A DNA stretch of 64,000 bases from an uncultured Geobacteraceae bacterium (GTDB lineage: Bacteria; Desulfobacterota; Desulfuromonadia; Geobacterales; Pseudopelobacteraceae). Made by a program: the position numbers and the translations under genes. The stretch covers positions 1 through 64,000 of the forward strand of contig CAIMXI010000222.1 in assembly GCA_903845365.1 (NCBI GenBank), given 5' to 3'. Shown one piece after another: positions 1 to 9,313 of this stretch (position 1 is its first letter; the number at the start of each line of letters is the position of its first letter). The notes under the pieces were generated by a model. The model did not search any database and was not told where the DNA came from. It saw nothing but the letters and a program-made list of their open reading frames with translations.

Positions 1-591
1 GCGGCGCTGACGCCAGACATAAACCGCTATGAGAGCGGCACTGAACAGAACCACCCAGAGCAGCGCCTTATGTGAATACTGCATGATCAACTGCTGATTT
101 TCGCCGATAGCGTAGCCGATAAGTGTCAGAATGGTACACCATATGCCGGCTCCGAGCAGTGTATACAAGGTGAACTTGAAATGATTCATTCCTGCTACAC
201 CGGCCGGTATTGAGATCAAGTGACGGATCACCGGGAGGAGTCGCCCGATAAAGGTGGATATTTCGCCATGCTTCAGAAAGAACTGCTCCACCCTGATAAA
301 TTTATCGGGTGGGATCAGTACGTATTTCCCATATTTAAGGATCAGCGGGCGACCAAGATAGCGGGAAACAAAATAATTGGCATACGCACCAATTAGACTG
401 CCGACAGTGCCGCTAAGTATGACAAGCGCCATGTTCATTTTGCCCTGATGGACAAGATATCCGGCAGGCGGCATTACCAGCTCGCTTGGCACAGGAATAA
501 CAGAGCTTTCCATGGCCATCAGCAGCAGTATGCCGGGGTAGCCCATTGCTCCGATCGTGCTCAACAGCCACTGTATGATGGTGTGTACCAT
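1..591 (-). CDS. DedA family inner-membrane protein (3' end missing)
   Basis: My own translation of the minus strand from an ATG at 589-591 stays open for 197 codons to the window edge, so the C-terminus is missing. A GGAGG-like site lies just upstream. The protein begins MVHTIIQWLLSTIG and shows DedA/SNARE-associated hallmarks: an early E-S-x-x-x-P-x-P-x-E segment, a G-x-x-x-G-A-Y region, an F-x-x-x-G pattern and the R-x-x-P-x-x-R-H motif ('GRLLPVIRH') near residue 108. Several hydrophobic helices follow. DedA proteins are membrane proteins linked to proton-motive-force homeostasis and lipid-carrier flipping; which role applies here cannot be told. It is divergent from the lipoprotein gene at 659. 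Confidence 0.88.
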   Translation of the reverse strand, partial: MVHTIIQWLLSTIGAMGYPGILLLMAMESSVIPVPSELVMPPAGYLVHQGKMNMALVILSGTVGSLIGAYANYFVSRYLGRPLILKYGKYVLIPPDKFIRVEQFFLKHGEISTFIGRLLPVIRHLISIPAGVAGMNHFKFTLYTLLGAGIWCTILTLIGYAIGENQQLIMQYSHKALLWVVLFSAALIAVYVWRQRR

Positions 592-658
592 ATCTCCTCC
601 TTCGGAAATGCAAGACTGCCCCTTATAACATATTCGTACAGAGTAAAAAGGAGAAAAA

Positions 659-1078
659 ATGATCCGATGGCTAACAAATGGAATGGCGCTGTTTTCATGC
701 GTTATGCTGACCGGTTGTGCATCGGTTACTCATACCGGTTTGTGTGCAGAATTTGACCAGAGCGTGAAAGCCTATAACCGGATGCTCCGATGGCATGAAA
801 TTGAAAATGCCGGTACGACCTACATTGATCCGGAATTGCGGGACCATTACTTGAAACAGGCCGAGTCGCTAAAAAAACGGGGGTTTACCGTTGCCGATTT
901 TCGTATACTTTCCTCGAAATGTCTCCCGAAAAATAAATCAGGTGATGTGATTGCGGAGTTTGACTATTACATTATGCCGTCAAACAGGGTCAAAACGCTT
1001 TCCTATCGTCAGGAGTGGGTCTACCAGGAGAGCATCAAGAGCTGGATACTAAAAACCGGGCTACCGGTTATTGAGTAG
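659..1078 (+). CDS. small lipoprotein, function unknown
   Basis: This 139-residue protein has an AAGGAG site at 648-653. It begins with a short basic, hydrophobic leader ending in a lipobox (LTGC, Cys20), so it should be exported and lipidated. The mature part is mostly soluble, with charged and aromatic residues (for example RMLRWHEIENAG and a region rich in Tyr/Asp near 'AEFDYYIMPSNR'). I recognise no named domain. The gene is followed after 17 bases by a fragment of xerC, so its original downstream neighbour may have been xerC. Confidence 0.7.
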   Translation: MIRWLTNGMALFSCVMLTGCASVTHTGLCAEFDQSVKAYNRMLRWHEIENAGTTYIDPELRDHYLKQAESLKKRGFTVADFRILSSKCLPKNKSGDVIAEFDYYIMPSNRVKTLSYRQEWVYQESIKSWILKTGLPVIE

Positions 1079-1095
1079 TTCTGCGAGATTCAGGT

Positions 1096-1218
1096 ATGAC
1101 GCCATTAGCGCAACAGATACGGCAGTTTGAACTCTACCTCGAAACCGAGCGTGCCGTCTCCCCGCATACCTCGGCGGCATATCGCAGTGATCTGGCGCAA
1201 CTGTTGAAAATGTCGTAA
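1096..1218 (+). pseudogene. truncated 5' copy of xerC
   Basis: An ATG at 1096 opens a 40-codon frame whose first ~38 residues are nearly the same as the N-terminus of the intact xerC at 6575 (shared [27 protein letters not shown]). The DNA match runs from about 1107 to 1209 with only scattered changes; after CTGTTGAA the frame diverges and stops at TAA 1216-1218. It lacks the catalytic domain and cannot be a recombinase. The two copies bracket the 5.4-kb segment carrying the large secreted protein, so this is most likely the scar of an insertion or partial duplication at the xerC locus. Confidence 0.85.
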
Positions 1219-1773
1219 TAAGGGAGTAAACAGACATGAGCTACTTTATCCAGTTTCTACGCCCCCGCAGAGAGGCATTCCAAATGTTTTCTGTGATGGC
1301 GATACGGTTTGTAAAGAGAAATTTTACCGGTTGATCACCTGGTAAGGAGTCTAGCAAAAATAACTTGAACATATACCGTTCGCCCTGAGCTTGTCGAAGG
1401 GTGGGCGGGCTTTAGCTGAAGATTATCACTAATCCAGAAAAAATATTATTCTCGTTCCCACGCGATTATCGTTCCCACGCTCCAGCGTGGGAACGAAGCC
1501 TGTGACGCTCCAGCGTCGCGTCATCCTGAAACCGGGACGCTGGAGCGTCCGGGGATACATTCCCACGCTGGAGCGTGGGAACGATGATACGCCGGGATCG
1601 GAGCAAAATAGTCATTTCGTCACGTACGTGACGACTGAATTGTGGCATTTGAATCCGGGGAATGAATTCCCCGGCTACAATCAGTCTGTCCCTACGGGAC
1701 GCAAACGTAATGTGACAATGTAGAACTAAATCAAATAAACTACAGCAATTATGTCACCGCAGGAGGTTCAACA
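1219..1773. other. repeat-rich gap without a convincing gene
   Basis: This 555-base gap holds palindromic repeats rather than genes. A short frame at 1236-1334 (32 codons, starting MSYFIQFLRP, with a GGGAG upstream) is too short to call. A dispersed-repeat-like word (GTTCGCCCTGAGCTTGTCG and following bases) lies at 1378-1402. A REPIN-like block occupies 1470-1583. CGTCACGTACGTGACG at 1618-1633 and CCGGGGAATGAATTCCCCGG at 1655-1674 are perfect palindromes. A good ribosome site (AGGAGG, about 1761-1766) precedes the next gene. No promoter could be assigned. Confidence 0.6.
1470..1583. repeat. REPIN-like inverted array of palindromes
   Basis: A perfect palindrome, CGTTCCCACGCTCC and its complement, spans 1470-1495. 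It is followed by a smaller palindrome GACGCTCCAGCGTC (1504-1517), then the complementary orientation GACGCTGGAGCGTC (1536-1549), then the long palindrome again with the central CTCCAG inverted to CTGGAG (1560-1583). The block is therefore an inverted pair of two-palindrome units, the architecture of REP doublets mobilised by RAYT transposases. A half copy of the first unit (CTCGTTCCCACGCG) sits just upstream at 1451-1464. Confidence 0.75.
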
Positions 1774-4700
1774 ATGAAACACCTAATCACCACGCTGTTC
1801 CTTTTCACCCTTCTTACTTCACCGTTCACCCTGCAATCTCAAGCAGCCATTCCACCAGCACAACTTCCTAAGACCAGCCAGACCACCTGTTACGATGCCA
1901 CTGGCACAGCCATTGCCTGCACAGGAACTGGTCAGGATGGCGAGCTGAAGATGGGAGTCGCCTGGCCCAGCCCGCGCTTTGTGGATAATGGCGATCAAAG
2001 CGTCACCGATAAATTGACCGGCCTGATCTGGAGCAAAGACGCCAACCCGGCTGGAGCATCCAAAACCTGGCAAGAGGCGCTGGATTACATCAAGACTCTC
2101 AACAGTAGTAAATATCTGGGGTACAGCGACTGGCGGCTTCCAAACATCAACGAACTGGCAAGTCTTGTTAACAAAGGACAGTCCTATCCTGCCTCTTGGC
2201 TAAATACACAAGACTTTTATAACCTCCAGCCAGATCACTATTGGTCCGGCACTACCAACGCAAACCATACCGGGGTAGCCTGGTACGTCAACTTGAACGA
2301 TGGCGTCGAGGGCTACGGCAGTAAGTTCGATAGTTATTCCGTTTGGCCCGTGCGTTTGGGTCAGTCTGGATCCTTTGGTTCTTTGACCCTTTCAAAAACA
2401 GGCCAAATCAAATGCTATAATACAAGTGGAGCTACCATAAGTTGTAGCGGCACTGGGCAGGATGGAGAACTGCAGACTGGAGCAAGCTGGCCAAACCCCC
2501 GTTTTGCGGACAACGGAGATCTGAGCGTGACCGACAAGCTGACCGGGTTGATCTGGACCAATGACGTTAATAACCCCGCAGCCGGATATAAAACCTGGCA
2601 AGGGGCTCTGGATTACATCAAGACTCTGAACAGCAGCAACTACCTGGGTTACAACGACTGGCGTCTTCCAAACATAAACGAACTGGCAAGCTTGGGCAAC
2701 AAAGCGCAAACCAACTCAGCAACCTGGCTGAATACACAAGGCTTTTCAAATGTCCAGTCCTATAACTATTGGTCTGCTACTAGCTACGTGTACAGTACCA
2801 ATAGCGCCTGGTGTGTCCGCATGGGCGGCTTCAGTGACGGCTACGTGAACGGCAACGATAAGACCTACGTCAGCTATGTCTGGCCCGTGCGTTCCGGACA
2901 GTTTTGGTACTTTGACTCTTTGATTCTTTATGCTACGCCGCAATTTGGAACTCTGCTGGTTGGCACAGCACAAACAGCACGCCAAATCGAAATCGGCAAT
3001 CGCGGTACAGCTTCGCAGAGTATAAGCTCAATCGCTTTGTCCGGTGCAAACTCTTCCGAATTTTCCATTACCAGCGGTGGCAGTAAGCCATGCCCAACAG
3101 GCTCATTTACGCAAGCGGCAGCCGAAAGCTGTACAATGATGCTCGGTTTTTCAAATGCCATTAGTGGCTCAAAAAACGCTTCGATAGATATCACCGCCAA
3201 CGGAACAACCAACAGCATCTCGCTCACCGGCACAGCCGTCTCCACAGTTTATGGGGTTGTAACCGACCAATCCACCGGTCACCCAATATCCGGCTCAACA
3301 GTCACCCTCAACACCTCTGCTATAGCCACAACCAATACTGACGGTAGTTACACTTTTGGCGATCTCCCAGCTGCAACCTACAGCATCACCATTAGCAAAA
3401 CCGGCTATCAAACCACTAGCAAAAGCGGCCTTGTCGTTACCTCAACATCATCGGCAAAAGCTGACATCTTTCTCCCAACGGTCGGCACACTGAACTTTAC
3501 ATCAACAGCCCTCCCCTGGGCGTCTCCGAATATCTCCTACAGCAGTCGCGTGATGGTAGCCGGAGGTACTGCACCATATACATTCAGTAAATCTACCGGA
3601 ACACTCCCGACGGGACTCACCCTGGATACAGCAACCGGTATCATCAGTGGCACACCAACCGGAATTGGAAACTCTACTTTTGCAATCAGAGTAACCGACA
3701 ATAATGCTGGCCATGCTGAAAAGCAGTTTATAATTGAGCTGTTTTCACCATTGCAGATAACAACAGCATCACTCCCCACTGGACAGCAGGGGGGTACCTA
3801 CAGCAGCAACATTGCTGCTACTGGCGGAAAACTGGCATATAGTTATTCTCTTTTATCAGAGACTCTGCCAACTGGTCTGACACTTGCTGCAAGTGGTGCA
3901 ATCACGGGTACGCCGAGAGAATCCGGTTCGTTCAATATCAGCGTTAAACTGTCTGATTCAACAGGTGTTACGACCAACAAAGCGATTACTCTGACTGTGA
4001 CGGTAGCCGATTCACTGGCATGGAACACAACAACTTTGCCGGAAGGGAATGTAGGGACATATTACACAACCACACTAACTGCATCCGGCGGAGTACCTGC
4101 CCGAACATTCAGCGTCACCGGGACGCTTCCGGCAGGGCTGTCGCTGAACAGTTCTACCGGAATAATCAGTGGCACACCTTCTGCTGCCGGTCTTACAAGC
4201 CTGACCTTTACCGTAACCGACTATTCATATCCGACTGCTCAAACTGCAAGCGTAACTCTGCCTCTTCGTATCTGGTCACCAATAAACGGTGCTTGCGGAA
4301 CCAGCAACAGCAGTGCATTCACCATAGCTCCTACAACCAGCCTTTGTACCACCGGCACTGAATCAACGGTTTCCGGAACCGGCCCGTGGAGCTGGACGTG
4401 TACCGGAACCAACGGCGGAACAACGGCTACCTGTTCGGCCTCGATAGCCACCTTGATAAGTAAACCGGGCGACTGCGACAACAGCGGCACCGTAACCATC
4501 GCCGAAGTGCAGAGTGCAATCAACATGTTCTTGGGATTGAAAACGGTGGAAGCCTGCGTGGATCTTGATGGATCTGGAGGGGTGTCTATAGCGGAGGTAC
4601 AGAAGAGTATAAATGCTTTTCTTGGTTTGATAACATCACCGACAAATCGGCTTGCCAAACCGGCCAACAGCGGCGAACTTGAAACCTGGCTCAAGGCAGA

Positions 4701-6564
4701 ACTGGTTAAATTTTACCAGAACCGGGATACCCGCAATTACTATACAGCCATGGGGGTGCCGGTTGGTACGGCCTTTCCTGCCGCAATCGCCAGTGCCACT
4801 GACTTAAAGACCTCCACTTCATATTCGACCACCAACGTCCAGGAACAGGGAGTAGATGAAGGTGATCTGGTGAAAACCGACGGGAATTACATCTATCTGG
4901 CCACCGGGAGCCATTTCATCGTCTTGAAGGGACAGCCGTCTGAACAGACCGGGATAGTGAGTGACATCGACCTGAAGGATCCGATCAGGGAACTTCACCT
5001 ATCCGGAGCGGAGGTCACGGTTGTAACCTCGTCATATAGCGCCATCGGCCAGTCTACCGCTCCTTCGTTCAAAGCCGGCCTGTTTCTGCCCACGACCTCG
5101 GTTACACGGACGTATACCTATAATGTTACTGTTCCGGCAAAACCGGTGCTGTCGGCCAAATACGATTTCCCCGGTTCACTCCAGGGAACCAGGAGAATCA
5201 ACAGCACCATTTACCTGATGATCAATTATCACGTTGATCTCCCGAATCCGGTCTATGCCGACAGTTATCTTGCAACAGGTAATTACACCTACACCATTGA
5301 ATCATACCGAGAGGCCAGCGCTAAGGCCCTGGCGGAAAATCAGCGACGCATCGGCCTCCTTACCCTTGACCAGATGATTCCTTCATACACCAGAACAATC
5401 TACACAGATGGTATTGCCGGATCGGCTACCACTGCGCCGATGGTATCCAGCGATGATGTATATATTCCGCAAACCGGAAACGGCACCGATATTACCATCG
5501 TCATCGCCCTGGACGGTGCTTCGCCATCTCCTGGCGTAACTAGCAGCGGGGTCATCAGTTCCTGGTGCCAGCTCTACATGACAACGGAAAGTCTGTACCT
5601 TGCCTCCAGCAACGACTGGGCCTGGATCGAACCGGTTCAGGGGGTGTCCCTGCAGACCGCAAATCCGGAACCCTGGACCGCCCTTCACAAATTTGCCCTG
5701 TCCAACGGAGTGGGCAAGCCAATCTACAAAGGAAGTGGACAGGTTCCAGGCTGGGTGAACAACCAGTTCAGCATGGGGGAGTACAATGGGTATCTCCGGG
5801 TCGGCACTACCCGCGGCGGCTGGTGGGGTGAAGCGATCAGCAACCGTCTCGCCATTCTTACAGAGAAGGACGGAGCTCTTGCTGAAACCGGGAGTATTAA
5901 TGGCCTGGCCCAAAGCGAAAAAATCTATTCCATGCGCTTTGACAAGGATCGCGGCTACATGGTGACTTTTCGTCAGACCGACCCACTGTTCACGTTTGAC
6001 CTGACCGATCCTGCCAACCCGAAGAAGGCAGGAGAACTCAAAGTGAGCGGATTTTCCACCTATATTCATCTTGTAGGGCAGAATAATAACCGGCTGCTGA
6101 CCGTCGGACGGTCGGCCGATGCCACGGGTCGCGTCACCGGCAATAAACTCCAGCTTTTTGATGTCACTAGCCTTGCGGCACCCACTCTTCTGGGGGATTA
6201 TGACCTGGGGGACGGCTGGTCGGCGGCAACCTACGATCCACATGCCTTCCTTTACTACGAACCGCTGGGAATTCTGGCCATTCCGTATTACAGTTACGGC
6301 AGTACCACGACGCCTTACAGTTCGGGGTTACGGGTATTTGATATCGGTGACAAGGCTATTAAACAACGGGGAGTCATCCCGGCCCAGGCGGTCAGTAGCG
6401 GCTACGGCTCCTACGCAGACACCGTAGATCGTTCTCTTGTTATCGGTACGGATATCTTTGCCATAGCCCGCAGGTCAGTGACTGTGGCCGGAGCGGCCGG
6501 TCTGGACATCAAGAAAGTGGTCGGTCTGCCGGAAGGTTTCAGTTACATGGTTTATGCGTACTGA
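1774..6564 (+). CDS. large secreted mosaic protein: two DUF1566 domains, Ig-like domains, dockerin-like repeat, C-terminal beta-propeller
   Basis: The 1596-residue protein starts with a Sec signal peptide ending near AAIPPAQ. Two homologous DUF1566 (Lcl C-terminal) modules follow (about 35-200 and 205-375), each with the GLIW, W-x-x-AL-x-YI-x-x-LN, DWRLPNINELASL and VWPVR blocks. Next come an ASH-like choice-of-anchor region (about 380-485), a carboxypeptidase-regulatory-like Ig fold (about 490-575), three putative-Ig repeats with LPTGLTLD/GIISGTP signatures (about 575-830), a Cys-rich linker, and a dockerin-like pair of calcium loops (DCDNSGTVTIAEVQ and DLDGSGGVSIAEVQ, about 900-960). From about 970 the sequence matches the secreted beta-propeller family (Beta_propel), with an early QEQGVDEGDLVKTDG motif. 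It is probably an extracellular or cell-surface protein; substrate unknown. It lies between the xerC fragment and intact xerC. Confidence 0.88.
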   Translation: MKHLITTLFLFTLLTSPFTLQSQAAIPPAQLPKTSQTTCYDATGTAIACTGTGQDGELKMGVAWPSPRFVDNGDQSVTDKLTGLIWSKDANPAGASKTWQEALDYIKTLNSSKYLGYSDWRLPNINELASLVNKGQSYPASWLNTQDFYNLQPDHYWSGTTNANHTGVAWYVNLNDGVEGYGSKFDSYSVWPVRLGQSGSFGSLTLSKTGQIKCYNTSGATISCSGTGQDGELQTGASWPNPRFADNGDLSVTDKLTGLIWTNDVNNPAAGYKTWQGALDYIKTLNSSNYLGYNDWRLPNINELASLGNKAQTNSATWLNTQGFSNVQSYNYWSATSYVYSTNSAWCVRMGGFSDGYVNGNDKTYVSYVWPVRSGQFWYFDSLILYATPQFGTLLVGTAQTARQIEIGNRGTASQSISSIALSGANSSEFSITSGGSKPCPTGSFTQAAAESCTMMLGFSNAISGSKNASIDITANGTTNSISLTGTAVSTVYGVVTDQSTGHPISGSTVTLNTSAIATTNTDGSYTFGDLPAATYSITISKTGYQTTSKSGLVVTSTSSAKADIFLPTVGTLNFTSTALPWASPNISYSSRVMVAGGTAPYTFSKSTGTLPTGLTLDTATGIISGTPTGIGNSTFAIRVTDNNAGHAEKQFIIELFSPLQITTASLPTGQQGGTYSSNIAATGGKLAYSYSLLSETLPTGLTLAASGAITGTPRESGSFNISVKLSDSTGVTTNKAITLTVTVADSLAWNTTTLPEGNVGTYYTTTLTASGGVPARTFSVTGTLPAGLSLNSSTGIISGTPSAAGLTSLTFTVTDYSYPTAQTASVTLPLRIWSPINGACGTSNSSAFTIAPTTSLCTTGTESTVSGTGPWSWTCTGTNGGTTATCSASIATLISKPGDCDNSGTVTIAEVQSAINMFLGLKTVEACVDLDGSGGVSIAEVQKSINAFLGLITSPTNRLAKPANSGELETWLKAELVKFYQNRDTRNYYTAMGVPVGTAFPAAIASATDLKTSTSYSTTNVQEQGVDEGDLVKTDGNYIYLATGSHFIVLKGQPSEQTGIVSDIDLKDPIRELHLSGAEVTVVTSSYSAIGQSTAPSFKAGLFLPTTSVTRTYTYNVTVPAKPVLSAKYDFPGSLQGTRRINSTIYLMINYHVDLPNPVYADSYLATGNYTYTIESYREASAKALAENQRRIGLLTLDQMIPSYTRTIYTDGIAGSATTAPMVSSDDVYIPQTGNGTDITIVIALDGASPSPGVTSSGVISSWCQLYMTTESLYLASSNDWAWIEPVQGVSLQTANPEPWTALHKFALSNGVGKPIYKGSGQVPGWVNNQFSMGEYNGYLRVGTTRGGWWGEAISNRLAILTEKDGALAETGSINGLAQSEKIYSMRFDKDRGYMVTFRQTDPLFTFDLTDPANPKKAGELKVSGFSTYIHLVGQNNNRLLTVGRSADATGRVTGNKLQLFDVTSLAAPTLLGDYDLGDGWSAATYDPHAFLYYEPLGILAIPYYSYGSTTTPYSSGLRVFDIGDKAIKQRGVIPAQAVSSGYGSYADTVDRSLVIGTDIFAIARRSVTVAGAAGLDIKKVVGLPEGFSYMVYAY

Positions 6565-6574
6565 ACAGTGAGTT

Positions 6575-7483
6575 ATGCAATACACCTTACTACAACAGAT
6601 ACAGCAGTTTGAACTCTACCTTGAAACCGAGCGTGCTGTCTCCCCGCATACTTCGTCAGCATATCGCAGTGATCTGGCGCAACTGTTGAATTTTGCCGTG
6701 GCAGAGAAAGGGGAAGGGGTCTCGGCAGATGATGTTGACCACCTGCTCCTCAGGCGCTACCTGGCTGGACTGGCAAAAACTAGCAAAAAAAGCTCCATCG
6801 GCCGTAAGCTGGCCGCAATCCGCTCCTTTTTCAGGTTTCTGGTGCGCCGTGGCATACTGGCCAAAAATCCTGCTGAACTGATAGCTACTCCCAAGAAAGA
6901 ACAACGTCTTCCGTTTCATCTCGATATAGACCAGACTACTACTTTAATGGAGGCCCCTGGCATCGATCAAAAATACGCCCTGCGTGACCGGGCTATTTTA
7001 GAGTTGCTCTACTCAAGCGGCCTCCGTGTTTCTGAGTTGACAGGTCTCAATATCGGTGAGCTTGATCTGGCAGCCGGCATGGTCAGGGTAACCGGCAAGG
7101 GGGGGAAAGAGCGCATCGTACCGGTAGGAAGCAGAGCTCTGGAGGCGGTAACGGAATATCTTGAAGAGCGGAGGGAGTACCCCATCAGCGAGGCGCTTTT
7201 TCTTAACAGCAGAGGTGATAGAATTAACCGGCGCAGCGTGGCGCGAATTGTAGACACTCACGTCATGAGGATTGCTGCCTTTAAAAGGATCTCACCGCAT
7301 ACGCTCAGGCATACGTTTGCCACCCATCTGCTGGAAGGGGGCGCTGATTTGCGCGCTATTCAGGAACTACTTGGCCACGCTTCTCTCTCCACAACCCAGA
7401 AATACACCCATGTCAGCATTGATCGCCTGATGGAGGTCTACGATAAAGCTCATCCCAAGGCCCATACAAAAAGCGGGGAATGA
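6575..7483 (+). CDS. xerC: tyrosine recombinase XerC
   Basis: This 302-residue tyrosine recombinase has the usual Xer length and two-domain layout. The SAM-like core-binding domain spans about 1-95. The catalytic domain carries Arg151 (SSGLRVSEL), Lys175 (GKGGKER), His242-x-x-Arg245 ([12 protein letters not shown]), His268 (LLGHASL) and the nucleophile Tyr277 (QKYTHV). XerC with XerD resolves chromosome dimers at dif during division. The XerC rather than XerD assignment rests on overall resemblance and is less certain than the family. It starts 10 bases after the upstream gene and ends inside the terminator hairpin it shares with the opposing gene. Confidence 0.9.
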   Translation: MQYTLLQQIQQFELYLETERAVSPHTSSAYRSDLAQLLNFAVAEKGEGVSADDVDHLLLRRYLAGLAKTSKKSSIGRKLAAIRSFFRFLVRRGILAKNPAELIATPKKEQRLPFHLDIDQTTTLMEAPGIDQKYALRDRAILELLYSSGLRVSELTGLNIGELDLAAGMVRVTGKGGKERIVPVGSRALEAVTEYLEERREYPISEALFLNSRGDRINRRSVARIVDTHVMRIAAFKRISPHTLRHTFATHLLEGGADLRAIQELLGHASLSTTQKYTHVSIDRLMEVYDKAHPKAHTKSGE

Positions 7484-7501
7484 GTCTCCTCATTCCCCGC
7501 T
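7472..7501 (-). terminator. rho-independent terminator of the CoA-transferase gene
   Basis: A 13-bp perfect stem, AGCGGGGAATGAG with its complement, encloses a 4-base loop. On the minus strand it is followed by a T run (TTTTTG), so it should end transcription of the CoA-transferase. It overlaps the last codons of xerC and may also slow plus-strand transcription. Confidence 0.85.
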
Positions 7502-7526
7502 CCTCAGTTAACGCTAATTTTGAATC

Positions 7527-9125
7527 TTACCCTTCGCAGAGATCAACTTTGATGTCCCAATTTTTCAGTTTCATCGTGCCGTTTTTCTCAAGGTTGAGGT
7601 GCATTTTGAAAGCGAGATCCCACAACTGCGGCTCATGACCGACCTTGCGCTTGAGGCAGTCAGCTTCAGCAATATTGAGATATTCGGTCAGTTGATCCTT
7701 GTAGTCCGGATGAGCACACTTCTCAATGATCCTACGTGCACGGTCTTTTGGAGCCAAACCGCGAAGGTCAGCAAGCCCCTGCTCGGTTATTACACAGTCA
7801 AGGTCATGCTCGGTGTGGTCGATGTGGGAGCAGTGCGGCACAACACAGGAGATACCGTTCGGGTCGGTTTTGGATGGACGGGACGACGGGGTGTGCATCA
7901 TTTTCAGATAGCCGTTGCGCAGGAAGTCTCCGGAACCGCCGAGGCCGTTGATCATGCGGGTACCGCCAACCAGAGTGGAGTTGGCGTGTGCATAAATATC
8001 AATTTCAACAGGGGTATTCATGGCGATACAACCCAAACGGCGGATCGGCTCCGGTGCATTCGAGATCGAGAGCGGGCGGAGAGTTATCTTATCGAAATAT
8101 TTATCCATGTTGGCGAAGAATTTTGGGAAGCCCGGCTCTGCTGAGAGCGAGAGCGAACAGGAGGATGCACAATCCAGTTTACCAGAGTCGAAAAGGTCAA
8201 GCATGGTATCCTGAAGAACTTCCGTGTATACCGATAAATTGGAAAACGGCCCTTTTGCCAGACCACCTATAACTGCATTTGCGATGGAACCAACACCTGA
8301 CTGGATCGGTAGCAGGTTTTTCGGCAGACGACCGGCTTTAACTTCCTGAGAGAAAAAATCGATTACATGTCCTGCAATCGCATCTGAAGTGTCGTCCAAC
8401 TCGGCAAATGCACGTCCCTGGTCTCGAAGCTTGGATTCGACGACAGCGATAATCTTGCTTGGATCACACGGGATGGAGGTTGCGCCGATTCTGGAGTTAG
8501 CCTTGGTGATGTTTAATATCTGCCGGTTTGGCGGGGGCTGCTGGGTAAGAAGGTCATGGATTCCTTCAAAGGAAGGCTGTCCGGTGTTTACCTCGACGAT
8601 AACACGATCACAGATCATCAGGATTTCAGGAATAACGCCGCAGGAGGAGGTTGGCACCAGACTGCCGTCTTCCTTGATAGCGGACACTTCGATGATAGCC
8701 AGATCGAGCTTGCCGCTTGGGGAATCCTTAGTGTAGAAGCCGTAGCCAAGATCCTGGGCAAACAGGGAGAGGTGTTTGTCACCCATGCGGATACGACCCT
8801 GATTGATGCCTGCAGCGATATTCTTGCCGGTCTGGTATGGCCAGCGACGGTCGATCATGTCATTAACGGCCCAGCGATCCTCTGTCTCGGCTCCCACGGA
8901 AGCTCCAATGAACAAATTGAACTTAAGTTTGCCCTGAAGGTTGTTCTTCTCAACATGTTCCGCCAAGGCGATAGGTACAACTTTTGGATATCCAGCCGGG
9001 GTAAAACCTGACCAACCCAGATTCATACCATCTTTAAAGAACTGGACTGTCTGTTCTGCGGTCATAACCTTGCTCATAAGGGACTTACACTGTACACGGT
9101 CTTGAAGAGTTCCGTAATCTGACAT
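7527..9125 (-). CDS. acetyl-CoA hydrolase/transferase family; succinyl-CoA:acetate CoA-transferase type
   Basis: The 532-residue protein belongs to the class I Cat1/Ach1 CoA-transferase family. The likely catalytic glutamate that forms the glutamyl-CoA thioester is Glu302 in SVYTEVLQD. Glycine-rich CoA-binding motifs are seen at GVGSIANAVIGGL (about 277-289) and GLGGSGDF. In Geobacter-type bacteria such enzymes activate acetate with succinyl-CoA, coupling acetate uptake to the TCA cycle; an acetyl-CoA hydrolase role cannot be excluded from sequence alone. A strong AGGAGG precedes the start by 6 bases, consistent with high expression, and a strong terminator follows. Confidence 0.88.
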   Translation of the reverse strand: MSDYGTLQDRVQCKSLMSKVMTAEQTVQFFKDGMNLGWSGFTPAGYPKVVPIALAEHVEKNNLQGKLKFNLFIGASVGAETEDRWAVNDMIDRRWPYQTGKNIAAGINQGRIRMGDKHLSLFAQDLGYGFYTKDSPSGKLDLAIIEVSAIKEDGSLVPTSSCGVIPEILMICDRVIVEVNTGQPSFEGIHDLLTQQPPPNRQILNITKANSRIGATSIPCDPSKIIAVVESKLRDQGRAFAELDDTSDAIAGHVIDFFSQEVKAGRLPKNLLPIQSGVGSIANAVIGGLAKGPFSNLSVYTEVLQDTMLDLFDSGKLDCASSCSLSLSAEPGFPKFFANMDKYFDKITLRPLSISNAPEPIRRLGCIAMNTPVEIDIYAHANSTLVGGTRMINGLGGSGDFLRNGYLKMMHTPSSRPSKTDPNGISCVVPHCSHIDHTEHDLDCVITEQGLADLRGLAPKDRARRIIEKCAHPDYKDQLTEYLNIAEADCLKRKVGHEPQLWDLAFKMHLNLEKNGTMKLKNWDIKVDLCEG

Positions 9126-9313
9126 CTACTACCTCCTATTCGTTTTAGTTTTTACAGGTAAATAACCTGCGTTTGATAAGCGCTTTAAGCATTATTTGCT
9201 AAGACAGGCAGTCTATAATCATATTAGAGAGTTGCGGATGGTGGCGTACGCCCCTCCAAGTAGAACCGGATTCTACTCATGCAGCCATGCTTCGTCAAGC
9301 TAAAAAGTATACA

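Noticed and set aside
1450-1600. Palindromes considered as a CRISPR array
   Set aside because: Spacing and orientation are irregular and the units are self-complementary REP-like elements.
5383-6243. A 286-codon minus-strand frame inside the large secreted protein gene
   Set aside because: It lies wholly within a gene with clear domain support, has no recognisable domain, and its composition is that of a shadow frame.
7599-8144. A 181-codon plus-strand frame opposite the CoA-transferase gene
   Set aside because: The minus frame is a full-length conserved enzyme; the plus frame has no motif or ribosome site.
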